Below, in pieces: positions 45,945-54,781 of a stretch of DNA of 64,000 nucleotides. Positions within the stretch are counted from its first letter, which is position 1; each line of letters starts with the position of its first letter. The translations under genes and the position numbers were made by a program. The notes below the pieces were generated by a model, which saw nothing but the letters and a program-made list of their open reading frames with translations, did no database searches and had not been told where the DNA came from. Source of the DNA: Methylobacterium sp. NEAU K (GTDB taxonomy: Bacteria > Pseudomonadota > Alphaproteobacteria > Rhizobiales > Beijerinckiaceae); contig NZ_JAUYZJ010000004.1 in NCBI RefSeq assembly GCF_030700285.1, forward strand, positions 62,001 to 126,000. The letters are read 5' to 3'.

Positions 45945-48900
45945 ATGGCGACCGAAAAGAAGCTGAAGGACCCGGCCGAGGCCGCGCTCTCCGCGATCGA
46001 GCAGGCGCTGAACCTCGACGCCCTGACGCCGAACGGTGCCGAAGGGCGCGCCGAGCCGCGCCTGCCCGATGTCGGCGACGCCGATCCCCTGCTCAACGGT
46101 GTCGCCGAACCGGCGGGACGCCTGACGCCGCCGCGCCTCGATCTCGACCCGCCCCTGGCCTCCGACCTGCCCCCGCCCGGCCGCGAGCGCCCGCGCCGCG
46201 AGGGCGGCCTGCTGCCGCCCGACCGCTCGCTGGTGGCCAACGACGACCGGCGCAACATCGGCATCCTGCAGCAGACCCTGCGGGTCCGGTCCTCGCCCAA
46301 ACCCTACCTGTTCGCGCTGCTGGCCGGCCTCGCCTGGATCGCCGGCCTCGCGTTGGTCGCTTGGCTTCAGTCGGGGGGAGACCTGCGCGGTGTCGTCTCG
46401 GGCCTCACCGCCCTGCAGGCTACGGTGGGCGCAGCGGCCCTGCTGGGACCGGTCGTCCTGTTCGTGATCGCCGCCATGCTGGCGGCCCGCGCCCAGGAGA
46501 TGCGCCTCGTCGCCCGGGCTGTCGGCGAGGTCGCGGTGCGCCTCGCCGAGCCCGAGAGTTTCTCCACGGATGCCGTCCTGACCATGTCGCAGACGGTGCG
46601 CCGGGAAGTCGCCGCGGTCGGCGACGGGGTCGAGCGTGCTCTCGCCCGGGCCGGTGAGCTCGAGACGCTGGTGCGCGGCGAGATCGCCACCCTGGAGCGG
46701 GCCTATTCCGACAACGAGATCCGCATTCGCTCCCTCGTCGAGGAGCTGGTGGCGCAGCGGGAATCCATCGTCACCAACGCCGAGCGGGTGCGCGGCGCGA
46801 TCACCGGCTCGCATCAGAGCCTGAGCCAGGAGCTGGAGGGCGCGTCCGAGCGGATCGTCATGGCGCTGACCGGCGCGGGTGAGCGCGTGACTGGGGCGCT
46901 CGACGCGAGGGGCGCCGCGATCACAACCTCCCTGGGCGAGGCCGGCGACCGGGTCGTCAGCCTGATGACCGGGCGCGGCGACGAGCTGATCGACCGCCTC
47001 GTGGATACCAGCGACAGCGTGCGCGGAAGCCTGCTCGAGGTCGGCGAGACCCTCACCCGCGGCTTCGAGAGCCGTGCCGGCGACGTGACCGGTGCCTTCG
47101 AGGCGGCCGGTGTCGCCCTCACCGGGCGGCTCGCCGAGAGCGCGGAATCCATCGCCCACAGCCTCGCCGAGACCGGCGCGCGGGTGAGCGAGGCCCTGGA
47201 TCGCCAGGGCAGCACCGTGCGCGAGAGCTTCGAGCGCTCCGTCGCAGGCCTGGAAGGCGCCTTCCTGTCGCGGGGCTCCGAGCTGACCGAGCGCTTCAGC
47301 GCGATGGGCACCGAGGTCACCGCGCGCTTCGCCGAGACCGGCTCGGCCCTGACCCAGGACATCGCCGGCCGCGGCATGGCGCTGCGCACCGAGATCGAGA
47401 GCGCGGGCCTGTCCGTCGCCGAGGCGATCGAGGGCCGCGGGCGCGATATGCAGGCCGCCCTGGCGCTGGCCGTCGGCGGCGTCGGCGAGACGCTGGCGCA
47501 CCATGCCGGTACGGTGCGCGACGACCTGATCGGCACCGCCGAGCGGATTGCCGAGACGATCGCGGACCGCGGCGGCACGCTCGCCGAGCGCATGGACGGC
47601 ATCGCCGCGCGCCTGCACGACACGGTGACGGTGCAGGCCGCGGATCTCGAGAGCCGCGTCGAGGCTGCGGCCGAGCGCGCCGGCGGCCGCATCACCGACC
47701 AAACGCAGGTGGCCACGGAGACCCTGGAATCCGCCTTCTCGGCGCTGGGCCATGGTTTCGAATCCGGCGCCGCCGCCGCCGTCAAGTCCCTGCGCGGCAC
47801 CGTCGAGAGCCTGTCCGGCGACATCGGCGGCCGGACCGCCGAGGCCGTCGAGGCGCTTCGGCGCGGAGCCGAAGAGGCGACCTCCGCCCTGCGTGGCTCG
47901 GCAAGCGCCGCCACCGGCGAGGTCGAGGCCCGCACCCTCGAGGTCGTGCAGGTCTTCGAGCGCCGGGTCGCGGATTCCGCCGCCACGCTCGCCGCGCGCA
48001 CCGAAGAGGCGGCGGAGGCGCTCCGCGCCGCCGCCGATCAGGCGGGCAGCGCCGCCGAGACCCAGACCCGGGACGCGTCCGCCCGGCTGGTCGAGACCCT
48101 CGAAACGCTGCGCAACGCGTCCGCCGAGGTGACCGGCGCAGTCGAGGCCGAGACGGCGATCCTGCTGACCCGCTTCCAAGACGCCGCCGACCGGGCCGGC
48201 ACGGAACTCGGCGCGCGCGGCTCCGCCGCGGTGTCGGCCGTGCGCGCCGCCCTCGACGAGCTCAACCGCGAACTCGCCGCACGCACCGACGACGCGACGG
48301 GCAGCCTCGCGCAGGCCGCACGCGCCATCTCCGAGGATCTCTCCGCCCGCGTCGGCGAGATCGAGGCGGCGTTCGGCGAGCACGGCCGAGGCGTCGCCCA
48401 CCTCCTGACCAGCCACGCCGAGGAGACCCAGGCCCGCATCAGCGGCACCGGCCGCGACATCGTGCTCGCGGTGGCGAGCCAGGGCGCGCGCATCGCCGAC
48501 ACGCTCAGCCAGACCGGCGCGAGCTTCGCCGAGACCGCCGACGGGCGTGTCCGGGCGATCGACGAGACCTTGGGCAATCGCCTGACCGCCCTGCAGGAGA
48601 CCATCGCCCGCGGCGACATCCTGGCCGACCGCATCGGCCGCGACACAGCGGCGCTCGGCGAGAGCGTCGGGACGCGGCTGGAGGAGATGGACCGCCTCAT
48701 CACCGTCAAGGGCCAGGCGGTGGCCGACACCATCGCGAACCGCGCCCGGGAGGCGGGCAGCCTGATCGAGGATCATCTCGGGAACCTGGAGGAACGGTCC
48801 GCCAAGCGCGCTGCGGAGATCGGCGAGGCGGTCGCGAGCCTCGTCGAGCACATCGACGGCCGGATCGGAAACCGCACCACGTTCCTCAACGACGCGCTGC

Positions 48901-51900
48901 GCGCCCGGACCGTGGAGATGGCGCGGATCATGGACGAGGGCGGCCGCAAGCTGGTCGAGGTGCTCGACGGTCGCGCCGAAGGGCTCGGGCAGGAGATCGA
49001 GCGGCACACGGGCGCGATCGCCCGCCGTATCGACGAGAGCGCCGGCCGCTTCGACACGGGCGCGATCAGCCGGCTGCAGGAGATCGCCGCATCGCTGGAG
49101 GAGCGTGCCCGCTTGGTGGACGAGAGCTTCGGCGTGCAGGCCTTCGAGGCGATCCGCCTGATCGAGGCTCGCACCCGCGCGGTGGACGCCGAGCTGACCG
49201 GCCGCACCCGCGACCTCGTCGCGACGATCACCGACCGGACTGGCGGGATCGACAAGGCGATGGCCGAGCGCATCGGCGCGCTGATCGGTGCCGTCGAGGA
49301 ATCCACGCGCGCCCTCGAAGCCTCGCTGTCGACGCGCATCCAGGACATCGTCGGGCTCGTGGACGAGCGCGCCCGGAGTGCCGACGCGGCGCTCTCCGCC
49401 CGCACCGAAGCCGTGCGCACGGCCTTCGCCGAGCGCTCGGAGCTGCTCGCGCAGCTGATCGACGAGCGCATCGCCGTCATGTCGAGCGAACTCGACGAGA
49501 AGGGCCGGACGGTGTTCGGAGCGATCGGCGGCCGCATCACCGAACTCGCCCGCCTGTTCGATCGCGGCGGCACGTCGCTGGCCGAGCTGATCGACCAGCG
49601 CGGCGAGAGCGTCCTGTCCAAGCTGCAGCAGACCATCGCGGACGCCGAGCGCATGCTGGAGGCCGGCGAGGGCCGCCTCGGCCACACCCTGTCGAGCCGC
49701 ACCGCGGATATCAGCGGCCTGCTCGACGAGGGCGTGCGCACGGTCCACGGGCTGCTCGACGACCGCACCAACCAGATCCGCGTGATGCTGGATGGCCATG
49801 CCGGAACGCTCGCCAGCACCCTCGACGGCCGCATGGGACCGCTCAACGAGGGACTGGATGGCCGTGGCCGCGAGCTGATCGCCGCCGTGGAGGGCGCGTT
49901 CGGCAGTGCCGCCGGGGCCCTGGAGGCCCGCACGCAGGCTCTCGGCAGCCTGTTCGACGAGCGCCTGGGACACCTGGAGAGCTTGGTCGAGGGGCGCGGC
50001 AACCGTCTCGCCGATACCCTCGACGCCCGCGCCAAGGGGCTGCGGACCCTGTTCGAGGAGGCCCAAGCCGCGCTCGACGCGGTGGTGGAGGGCGGGGGCG
50101 GTCGCTTCGCCGCCTCGGTCGACGCCAGGATCCAATCCCTGCGGGCGATGCTGGAGGAAGCGCCCGCCGCCGTTTCCGCGCTGGTCGAGACCCGCGAGCG
50201 CCAGCTCGCCGCCACCCTGGATGCCCGCACCCAGCGCCTGCGCGGCCTGTTCGAGGAGGCCCAGGCCGGCCTGCGTGACCTCGTGGAGGTTCGCGGCCAG
50301 GAGCTCGCCGAGGCGATCACGGCCCGGACCGAGTGGCTGCGCCAGACCCTCGACGCGGCACCCGCCGACATGGCGGACCTGCTGGACGCCCGCTTCACGG
50401 ATCTGCGCGCCCTGCTCGAGCGGGCGCAGGCCGGCCTCGGCGAGGTGGTCGCGGGCAGCGGCCGCGAACTGGCCGGAACGGTCGAGACGCGCACCGAGGC
50501 CCTGCGGGCGACCTTCGCGGAGGCGCGCAACGCGATCGAAACGCTCCTCAGCGATCGCAGCCAGGCGCTGATCGAGGCCGCCGAAGGCCGCACGGGTTCG
50601 CTGGTCGAGGCCTTCGACGCTCGGCTCCGCGACCTCGACGGGATCGTGCAGGGCCGTACCGAGGCCCTGGCGCAGACCGTCGAGGCCCAGAGCGAGGCGC
50701 TGGCTCGCGGCGTCGACGCCCGCGCCGACGCGTTCACGCAGCGCATCGACAGCCGCATGCGGTTGTTCGCCACCCTTGTCGCCCAGCGCGCCGAGACGCT
50801 GGCCAACGCCTTCGACGACCGGCATGAGGCCTTCGCGGGGCTCATGGACGAGCGCACGGCCAGCCTCGTCGCCGCCCTGGACGAGCGGGCGCGGGCGCAC
50901 GCCGAGCAGGTCGACGCGCACAACGCGGCCCTGGCCGAGACGCTCAGCCGGCGCGAGGCCGCGCTGGCGGGCTTGATCGACGCGCGCACCGAGGCGCTGG
51001 GGAACGGGTTCGAGCGGCGCGCCACTGCGCTGGGCGCCCTGGTCGACGCCCGCGGCGAGGCCCTGTCCCGCCGCCTCGCGGAGGGTGCGGAGATGCTGGT
51101 CCGCGCCATAGAGGAAAAGGGCGGGACGCTGCTCGCCAGCGTCGACGGCAGCGGACGGGCGATCGGCGACAATCTGGACGGGCACGTCGAGCGCCTGCGC
51201 ACGGCCATCGACGGTCCGATGCTCGACCTGTCCCGGTCCCTGGCCGACCGGGCCGATGCGATCGAGCGGGCGCTGACCGAGACCGGCATGCCGCTGGCCG
51301 AGACCCTGCGGGTGCGGACGGAGGAACTCGCGGCGCAGTCGCGGGCCTCGGCGGAGCTGCTGCGCGCTGCCGTCGACGACGGGGCGGGCCACGCCCTCAC
51401 GGAGCTGTCCGAGACCAACGACCGGCTGGGCCGGGAGCTGGGCGCGGTGCTCCAGCGTATCGAGGGCGCTAACGCCGCCCTCGGCGAGCTGGTCACTGGA
51501 GCCGACACGAATCTCGGTGCGATCGAACAGGGCCTCGCGGGCCGTGTCGAGCAGGTCCAGGCGGCGCTGCAGCGCATTGCCTCCGAGACCGGCCGTGCCA
51601 CTGCGGGCGTCTCGGAGCAGGTCGAGGCTCTGCGTCGCGTCGCCGAAGGGGCGCTGCGCGAGGCGTCCAGCCTGGCCGAGACCCTCGACGTCCGGGGGCA
51701 TACCCTCGGCGAGCAGACCACCGCGCATGTCGCGGCGCTCGATCGGGCAGCCTCCTCGCTCGCCGCGATCGAGGAGCGGCTGGGCGCGACGCTGTCGGGC
51801 CGCGAGGCGGCCCTGGCGGAGGCGCTGGCCGGCTTCGAGGCGCGCGCCAGCGCCCTGGAGCAGCACGGCGGCACGCTCGCGGAGACGATCGAGCGCACCC

Positions 51901-53012
51901 TGCGGGCTGCCGAGGAGCGTGCCCGCAGCATCGGCGAGGCGTTGACCCGCTCGGCGGAGGGCGCCGGAGCCTCGGTCACGAGCGCCTTCGAGGGCCTGAA
52001 GGACAGCGCGGGCGCCGAGAGCGAGAAGGCGGCCCAGGGCGTGCGCCGGGCCATCGAGGAGGCGGCCCAAGACATGCGCAGCGGGCTCGAGGCGGCGCAG
52101 GCCAAGTTCGGCGACTCCGTGTCGGCACTGCGGGAGATGGCGGCCTCGATCCGCGGCGAACTCGACGCGACCCGCGCCGAGCTGGCCCGGGGCGTCCTCG
52201 ATCTGCCGCGTGAGACGCAGGATGCCACCGGCGAGATGCGCCGGGTGGTGGCCGACCAGATCAAGGCGCTCAACGAGCTCTCGGCCCTGGTCTCGCGCAC
52301 CACGCGCTCGGTCGACGTCGCGCAGCCGCAGGCCCAGCGGCGGATCGCGGAGGGCGGCGCACGCGCCGTCGCCGCACCGCAGGCCAGTGCGGCGGCTCCG
52401 GCCTCGCAGGCCCCGGCGCTGCCGCCCCCCGCGGCACCGGCGCGGTCCGCGCCCAGCCAGGTCCGGATCGAGGCGCCGCGGCCGTCCGCGACCGCCCGTC
52501 CCGACGTTCCGACGGCCGGCGGGGCCAAGCGCGGCTGGCTGTCCGACCTGCTGACCCGCGCCTCCCTGGATGACGACGGCGACGACGCGGAGCCGGCGGC
52601 GACCAACGCGGCCGCTCCGACGCCGTCGGGTCGTCAGCCTCAGGCTCAGGCGCCGGCCGAGACCGGACGGATCGCCCTCGACACGATCTCCACCGACATC
52701 GCCCGGATGATCGAGCACCGGACCGCCGTGGATCTGTGGGAGCGCTACCGCCGCGGCGAGCCGAACCTGTTCGATCCGCGCATCTACACGCAGCAGGGCC
52801 GGACGACCTTTGCGGAGATCCAGCGCCGCTACCGGTCGGATGCGGAGTTCCGCCGCAGCGTCGACCGGTACGTGGGTGAGTTCGAGCGGCTGCTGGGAGA
52901 CGTGGTCAAGAACGACAGCGACGCCAAGCGGACCGACGCCTACCTCACCTCGGAGACGGGCAAGGTCTACACCATGCTGGCCCATGCCAGCGGGCGCTTC
53001 GACGGCGCATGA
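45945..53012 (+). CDS. Giant apolipoprotein-like coiled-coil membrane protein, GPR (growth pole ring) homologue
   Basis: A 2355-residue protein. The N-terminal 120 residues are proline/charge-rich and likely cytoplasmic. Two hydrophobic helices (about 121-141 and 159-181) form a hairpin. From residue 279 to at least 586 the sequence is a continuous series of 28 eleven-residue repeats such as GARVSEALDRQ, GSTVRESFERS and GTEVTARFAET. Helical repeats go on to about 2120, including four 33-residue units from 1328. An alanine/proline linker follows (about 2130-2240). The conserved C-terminal domain begins DTISTDIARMIEHRTAVDLW and ends with KVYTMLAHASGRF. Size, repeats and layout match the Growth Pole Ring protein of Agrobacterium, needed for polar growth. 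Assignment is by architecture. Confidence 0.85.
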   Translation: MATEKKLKDPAEAALSAIEQALNLDALTPNGAEGRAEPRLPDVGDADPLLNGVAEPAGRLTPPRLDLDPPLASDLPPPGRERPRREGGLLPPDRSLVANDDRRNIGILQQTLRVRSSPKPYLFALLAGLAWIAGLALVAWLQSGGDLRGVVSGLTALQATVGAAALLGPVVLFVIAAMLAARAQEMRLVARAVGEVAVRLAEPESFSTDAVLTMSQTVRREVAAVGDGVERALARAGELETLVRGEIATLERAYSDNEIRIRSLVEELVAQRESIVTNAERVRGAITGSHQSLSQELEGASERIVMALTGAGERVTGALDARGAAITTSLGEAGDRVVSLMTGRGDELIDRLVDTSDSVRGSLLEVGETLTRGFESRAGDVTGAFEAAGVALTGRLAESAESIAHSLAETGARVSEALDRQGSTVRESFERSVAGLEGAFLSRGSELTERFSAMGTEVTARFAETGSALTQDIAGRGMALRTEIESAGLSVAEAIEGRGRDMQAALALAVGGVGETLAHHAGTVRDDLIGTAERIAETIADRGGTLAERMDGIAARLHDTVTVQAADLESRVEAAAERAGGRITDQTQVATETLESAFSALGHGFESGAAAAVKSLRGTVESLSGDIGGRTAEAVEALRRGAEEATSALRGSASAATGEVEARTLEVVQVFERRVADSAATLAARTEEAAEALRAAADQAGSAAETQTRDASARLVETLETLRNASAEVTGAVEAETAILLTRFQDAADRAGTELGARGSAAVSAVRAALDELNRELAARTDDATGSLAQAARAISEDLSARVGEIEAAFGEHGRGVAHLLTSHAEETQARISGTGRDIVLAVASQGARIADTLSQTGASFAETADGRVRAIDETLGNRLTALQETIARGDILADRIGRDTAALGESVGTRLEEMDRLITVKGQAVADTIANRAREAGSLIEDHLGNLEERSAKRAAEIGEAVASLVEHIDGRIGNRTTFLNDALRARTVEMARIMDEGGRKLVEVLDGRAEGLGQEIERHTGAIARRIDESAGRFDTGAISRLQEIAASLEERARLVDESFGVQAFEAIRLIEARTRAVDAELTGRTRDLVATITDRTGGIDKAMAERIGALIGAVEESTRALEASLSTRIQDIVGLVDERARSADAALSARTEAVRTAFAERSELLAQLIDERIAVMSSELDEKGRTVFGAIGGRITELARLFDRGGTSLAELIDQRGESVLSKLQQTIADAERMLEAGEGRLGHTLSSRTADISGLLDEGVRTVHGLLDDRTNQIRVMLDGHAGTLASTLDGRMGPLNEGLDGRGRELIAAVEGAFGSAAGALEARTQALGSLFDERLGHLESLVEGRGNRLADTLDARAKGLRTLFEEAQAALDAVVEGGGGRFAASVDARIQSLRAMLEEAPAAVSALVETRERQLAATLDARTQRLRGLFEEAQAGLRDLVEVRGQELAEAITARTEWLRQTLDAAPADMADLLDARFTDLRALLERAQAGLGEVVAGSGRELAGTVETRTEALRATFAEARNAIETLLSDRSQALIEAAEGRTGSLVEAFDARLRDLDGIVQGRTEALAQTVEAQSEALARGVDARADAFTQRIDSRMRLFATLVAQRAETLANAFDDRHEAFAGLMDERTASLVAALDERARAHAEQVDAHNAALAETLSRREAALAGLIDARTEALGNGFERRATALGALVDARGEALSRRLAEGAEMLVRAIEEKGGTLLASVDGSGRAIGDNLDGHVERLRTAIDGPMLDLSRSLADRADAIERALTETGMPLAETLRVRTEELAAQSRASAELLRAAVDDGAGHALTELSETNDRLGRELGAVLQRIEGANAALGELVTGADTNLGAIEQGLAGRVEQVQAALQRIASETGRATAGVSEQVEALRRVAEGALREASSLAETLDVRGHTLGEQTTAHVAALDRAASSLAAIEERLGATLSGREAALAEALAGFEARASALEQHGGTLAETIERTLRAAEERARSIGEALTRSAEGAGASVTSAFEGLKDSAGAESEKAAQGVRRAIEEAAQDMRSGLEAAQAKFGDSVSALREMAASIRGELDATRAELARGVLDLPRETQDATGEMRRVVADQIKALNELSALVSRTTRSVDVAQPQAQRRIAEGGARAVAAPQASAAAPASQAPALPPPAAPARSAPSQVRIEAPRPSATARPDVPTAGGAKRGWLSDLLTRASLDDDGDDAEPAATNAAAPTPSGRQPQAQAPAETGRIALDTISTDIARMIEHRTAVDLWERYRRGEPNLFDPRIYTQQGRTTFAEIQRRYRSDAEFRRSVDRYVGEFERLLGDVVKNDSDAKRTDAYLTSETGKVYTMLAHASGRFDGA

Positions 53013-53106
53013 TCCCCACCGAGACCCTGACCAGGAGCGCCGTCGGCGGGTTCTGGTCAGGACGAACGGGCGAGGACGGCACTGCCCTCGGTGCGGGGAC
53101 GGAACG

Positions 53107-53547
53107 TCACAGCAGGCCCAGGCCGGCGAGTTCGCGGCGTAGGGCCTCGGGCATCTCGGCGAGGTCTCCGGACTCCCCGGCCCCGAGGTCGCCCGGCGCG
53201 TCCCGGGCCGTGAGGTAGCGCCAGCCCTGGAACGGGCGGCAGGGCCGGGGCGTCACCGGAACGAGACGCGGGTCGAACACCAGCCGGCAGCGCGGGATGC
53301 CGTCCTCGCCCGTCAGCGGCTCGATCGCCGTGATCGCCTGCCGGCAGGACAGCGTCCCGCGGATCACCCAGTAGATCGAGCCGCGGCCCGCGATCTCGCG
53401 ATGGCGCTTGGGCAGCGTGCGCGTGACGTGGAACGGGTCGGCCGGCCGGCCGTCACGGAGCGCCTCGGTCCGGAACCGCTCCTGCCGCACTTCGAGATCG
53501 GCGATGGAGGCGGGGCCGACACAGAGCTTGATCAGGTGCAGGGCCAC
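53107..53547 (-). CDS. DUF1489 family protein
   Basis: A 146-residue protein. It begins (V)ALHLIKLCVGPASIADLEV and carries TRTLPKRHREIAGRGSIYW, VIRGTLSCRQAI, and CRLVFDPRLVPVTPRPCRPF followed by QGWRYL, the pattern of DUF1489 proteins of alphaproteobacteria. Function unknown. The only suitable start is a GTG at 53547; no ATG is in frame near it. The frame runs on to 53979, but that part lies over the CheZ-like gene. It starts 70 bases downstream of the CheZ-like stop, on the same strand, and converges with the GPR-like gene. Confidence 0.85.
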   Translation of the reverse strand: MALHLIKLCVGPASIADLEVRQERFRTEALRDGRPADPFHVTRTLPKRHREIAGRGSIYWVIRGTLSCRQAITAIEPLTGEDGIPRCRLVFDPRLVPVTPRPCRPFQGWRYLTARDAPGDLGAGESGDLAEMPEALRRELAGLGLL

Positions 53548-53617
53548 GGAAGCGCTTGTCTGGAGGCCCTCGGGGGGCGGGCGCCCCTGATAGCAGGGTC
53601 CGGGACCGTGCGCGCGG

Positions 53618-54550
53618 TCAGGCGAACAGGGCGAGCCGCCGCTCCGGCGGCAGCGCATCGATCTCGGCGAAGCCCAGGATAGGCCTCTCCGGCTCCCCCG
53701 GCGTCCGGGCGCGTTCGGCGACGGCGGCGACGAGGCCGGCCCAGTCATCCGCGGCCGCGTCGTCCGCGGGCAGATCGTCCGCCGAAGCGACCGCCTCGGA
53801 CGCGTCGGCTTCCGCGACCGTCTCACACCCCTCCCCGTCCGAGGCGGGCAGGAACATGATGTCCTCGTGCAGCGCCGGGCTGCCGGGGCGGGCGACGAGG
53901 GCCGCCGCCGTGACGGCCGGAACCTCCATGGCGATGTAGCGGTCGATGTCGCTCTGGCAGAGATCGAAGGGCGGGGCATCCCGGCGCGTGCCGGCTGCCC
54001 GCTCGCCCGGCATGGGCGGGATCCGCTCGGCTTCGCTGCCCCAGATCGCGATCATCGCCGAGAGGCGATCCTCCAGGTAGCGCAGGGTGTAGACGATCCG
54101 GGCGGTGCGCTGGGCGGTGAGATCCTGGAACGAGCAGGCGGTGTAGATCGCCGTCGCGTGCCGGTCGAGGGTATCGCAGGTCGCCGCGTCGCAACCCCGC
54201 TCGCGCAGGGTCCAGGCCGCCTCCTGGATGGCCTCGGCCGAGCCGAGGATGTCCGATGTCGCCTGCTCGGTCTCCCGCACGATGGCGTCGAGGGCGAGCG
54301 AGGCCTGGGAGAGCCTGGTCTGCTCGTTGTCCGGAGCGTTGATCGCCGCGATCTCGTCCTTGGTCCGGCTGATCGCCTCGGCCATCTCGACGAGGTTCCC
54401 GCGCAGGTGCCCGAACGCACCCGCGCTCCGGTCGGCGGTCATCGTGTTCTCGAGCCGCGCGATCGCCCCGAGCAGCATCTCAGTGTCGGCGGCCCGGTTG
54501 CGGCGGGCATATTCGGCCAGGAACCAGCGACCGCGTTCGCTGGCGCACAT
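53618..54550 (-). CDS. CheZ-like protein phosphatase
   Basis: A 310-residue protein. The N-terminal 165 residues are helical, with the signature YTACSFQDLTAQRTARIVY. In CheZ the D-x-x-x-Q pair in this motif dephosphorylates a response regulator; here Asp143 and Gln147 are both present. The C-terminal half is acidic and disordered, with many alanines and aspartates, and ends AEIDALPPERRLALFA, which could be a response-regulator-binding tail like that of CheZ. Upstream the same frame meets a TAG within about 60 bases with no other standard start, so the ATG at 54550 is used. No chemotaxis genes are adjacent. Confidence 0.78.
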   Translation of the reverse strand: MCASERGRWFLAEYARRNRAADTEMLLGAIARLENTMTADRSAGAFGHLRGNLVEMAEAISRTKDEIAAINAPDNEQTRLSQASLALDAIVRETEQATSDILGSAEAIQEAAWTLRERGCDAATCDTLDRHATAIYTACSFQDLTAQRTARIVYTLRYLEDRLSAMIAIWGSEAERIPPMPGERAAGTRRDAPPFDLCQSDIDRYIAMEVPAVTAAALVARPGSPALHEDIMFLPASDGEGCETVAEADASEAVASADDLPADDAAADDWAGLVAAVAERARTPGEPERPILGFAEIDALPPERRLALFA

Positions 54551-54781
54551 CGTCGCCTCGATCGCCTCGTATTCGGCCGAGGCGTTCGCGCTCAGGGAGG
54601 CTGAACCCTACATCGAGACTCTTCCCAACGCCGATGGCCGGCGCGGCGACGGCCGGCACGCGGCGCGACCCGGACGCAGTCAATTTGACAGGGACGGTTT
54701 AACGGGCGCTTACGGCGTCCAGGCCCCGCGCTCCGGACGCCCCCGAATCCGCTCCGCCGCCCCTCCCGGAAACCTCCGTCC

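Noticed and set aside
45807..52985. A 2392-codon open frame antisense to the GPR-like gene
   Set aside because: It mirrors the repetitive high-GC coding strand; codon position 3 bias and the clear membrane/hendecad architecture are on the plus strand. The antisense product is low-complexity and has no recognisable domain.
54685..54713. Perfect TTGACA -35 upstream of the MFS transporter
   Set aside because: With 17-bp spacing the -10 hexamer is GCTTAC, too weak to call a promoter; mentioned only in the gene entry.
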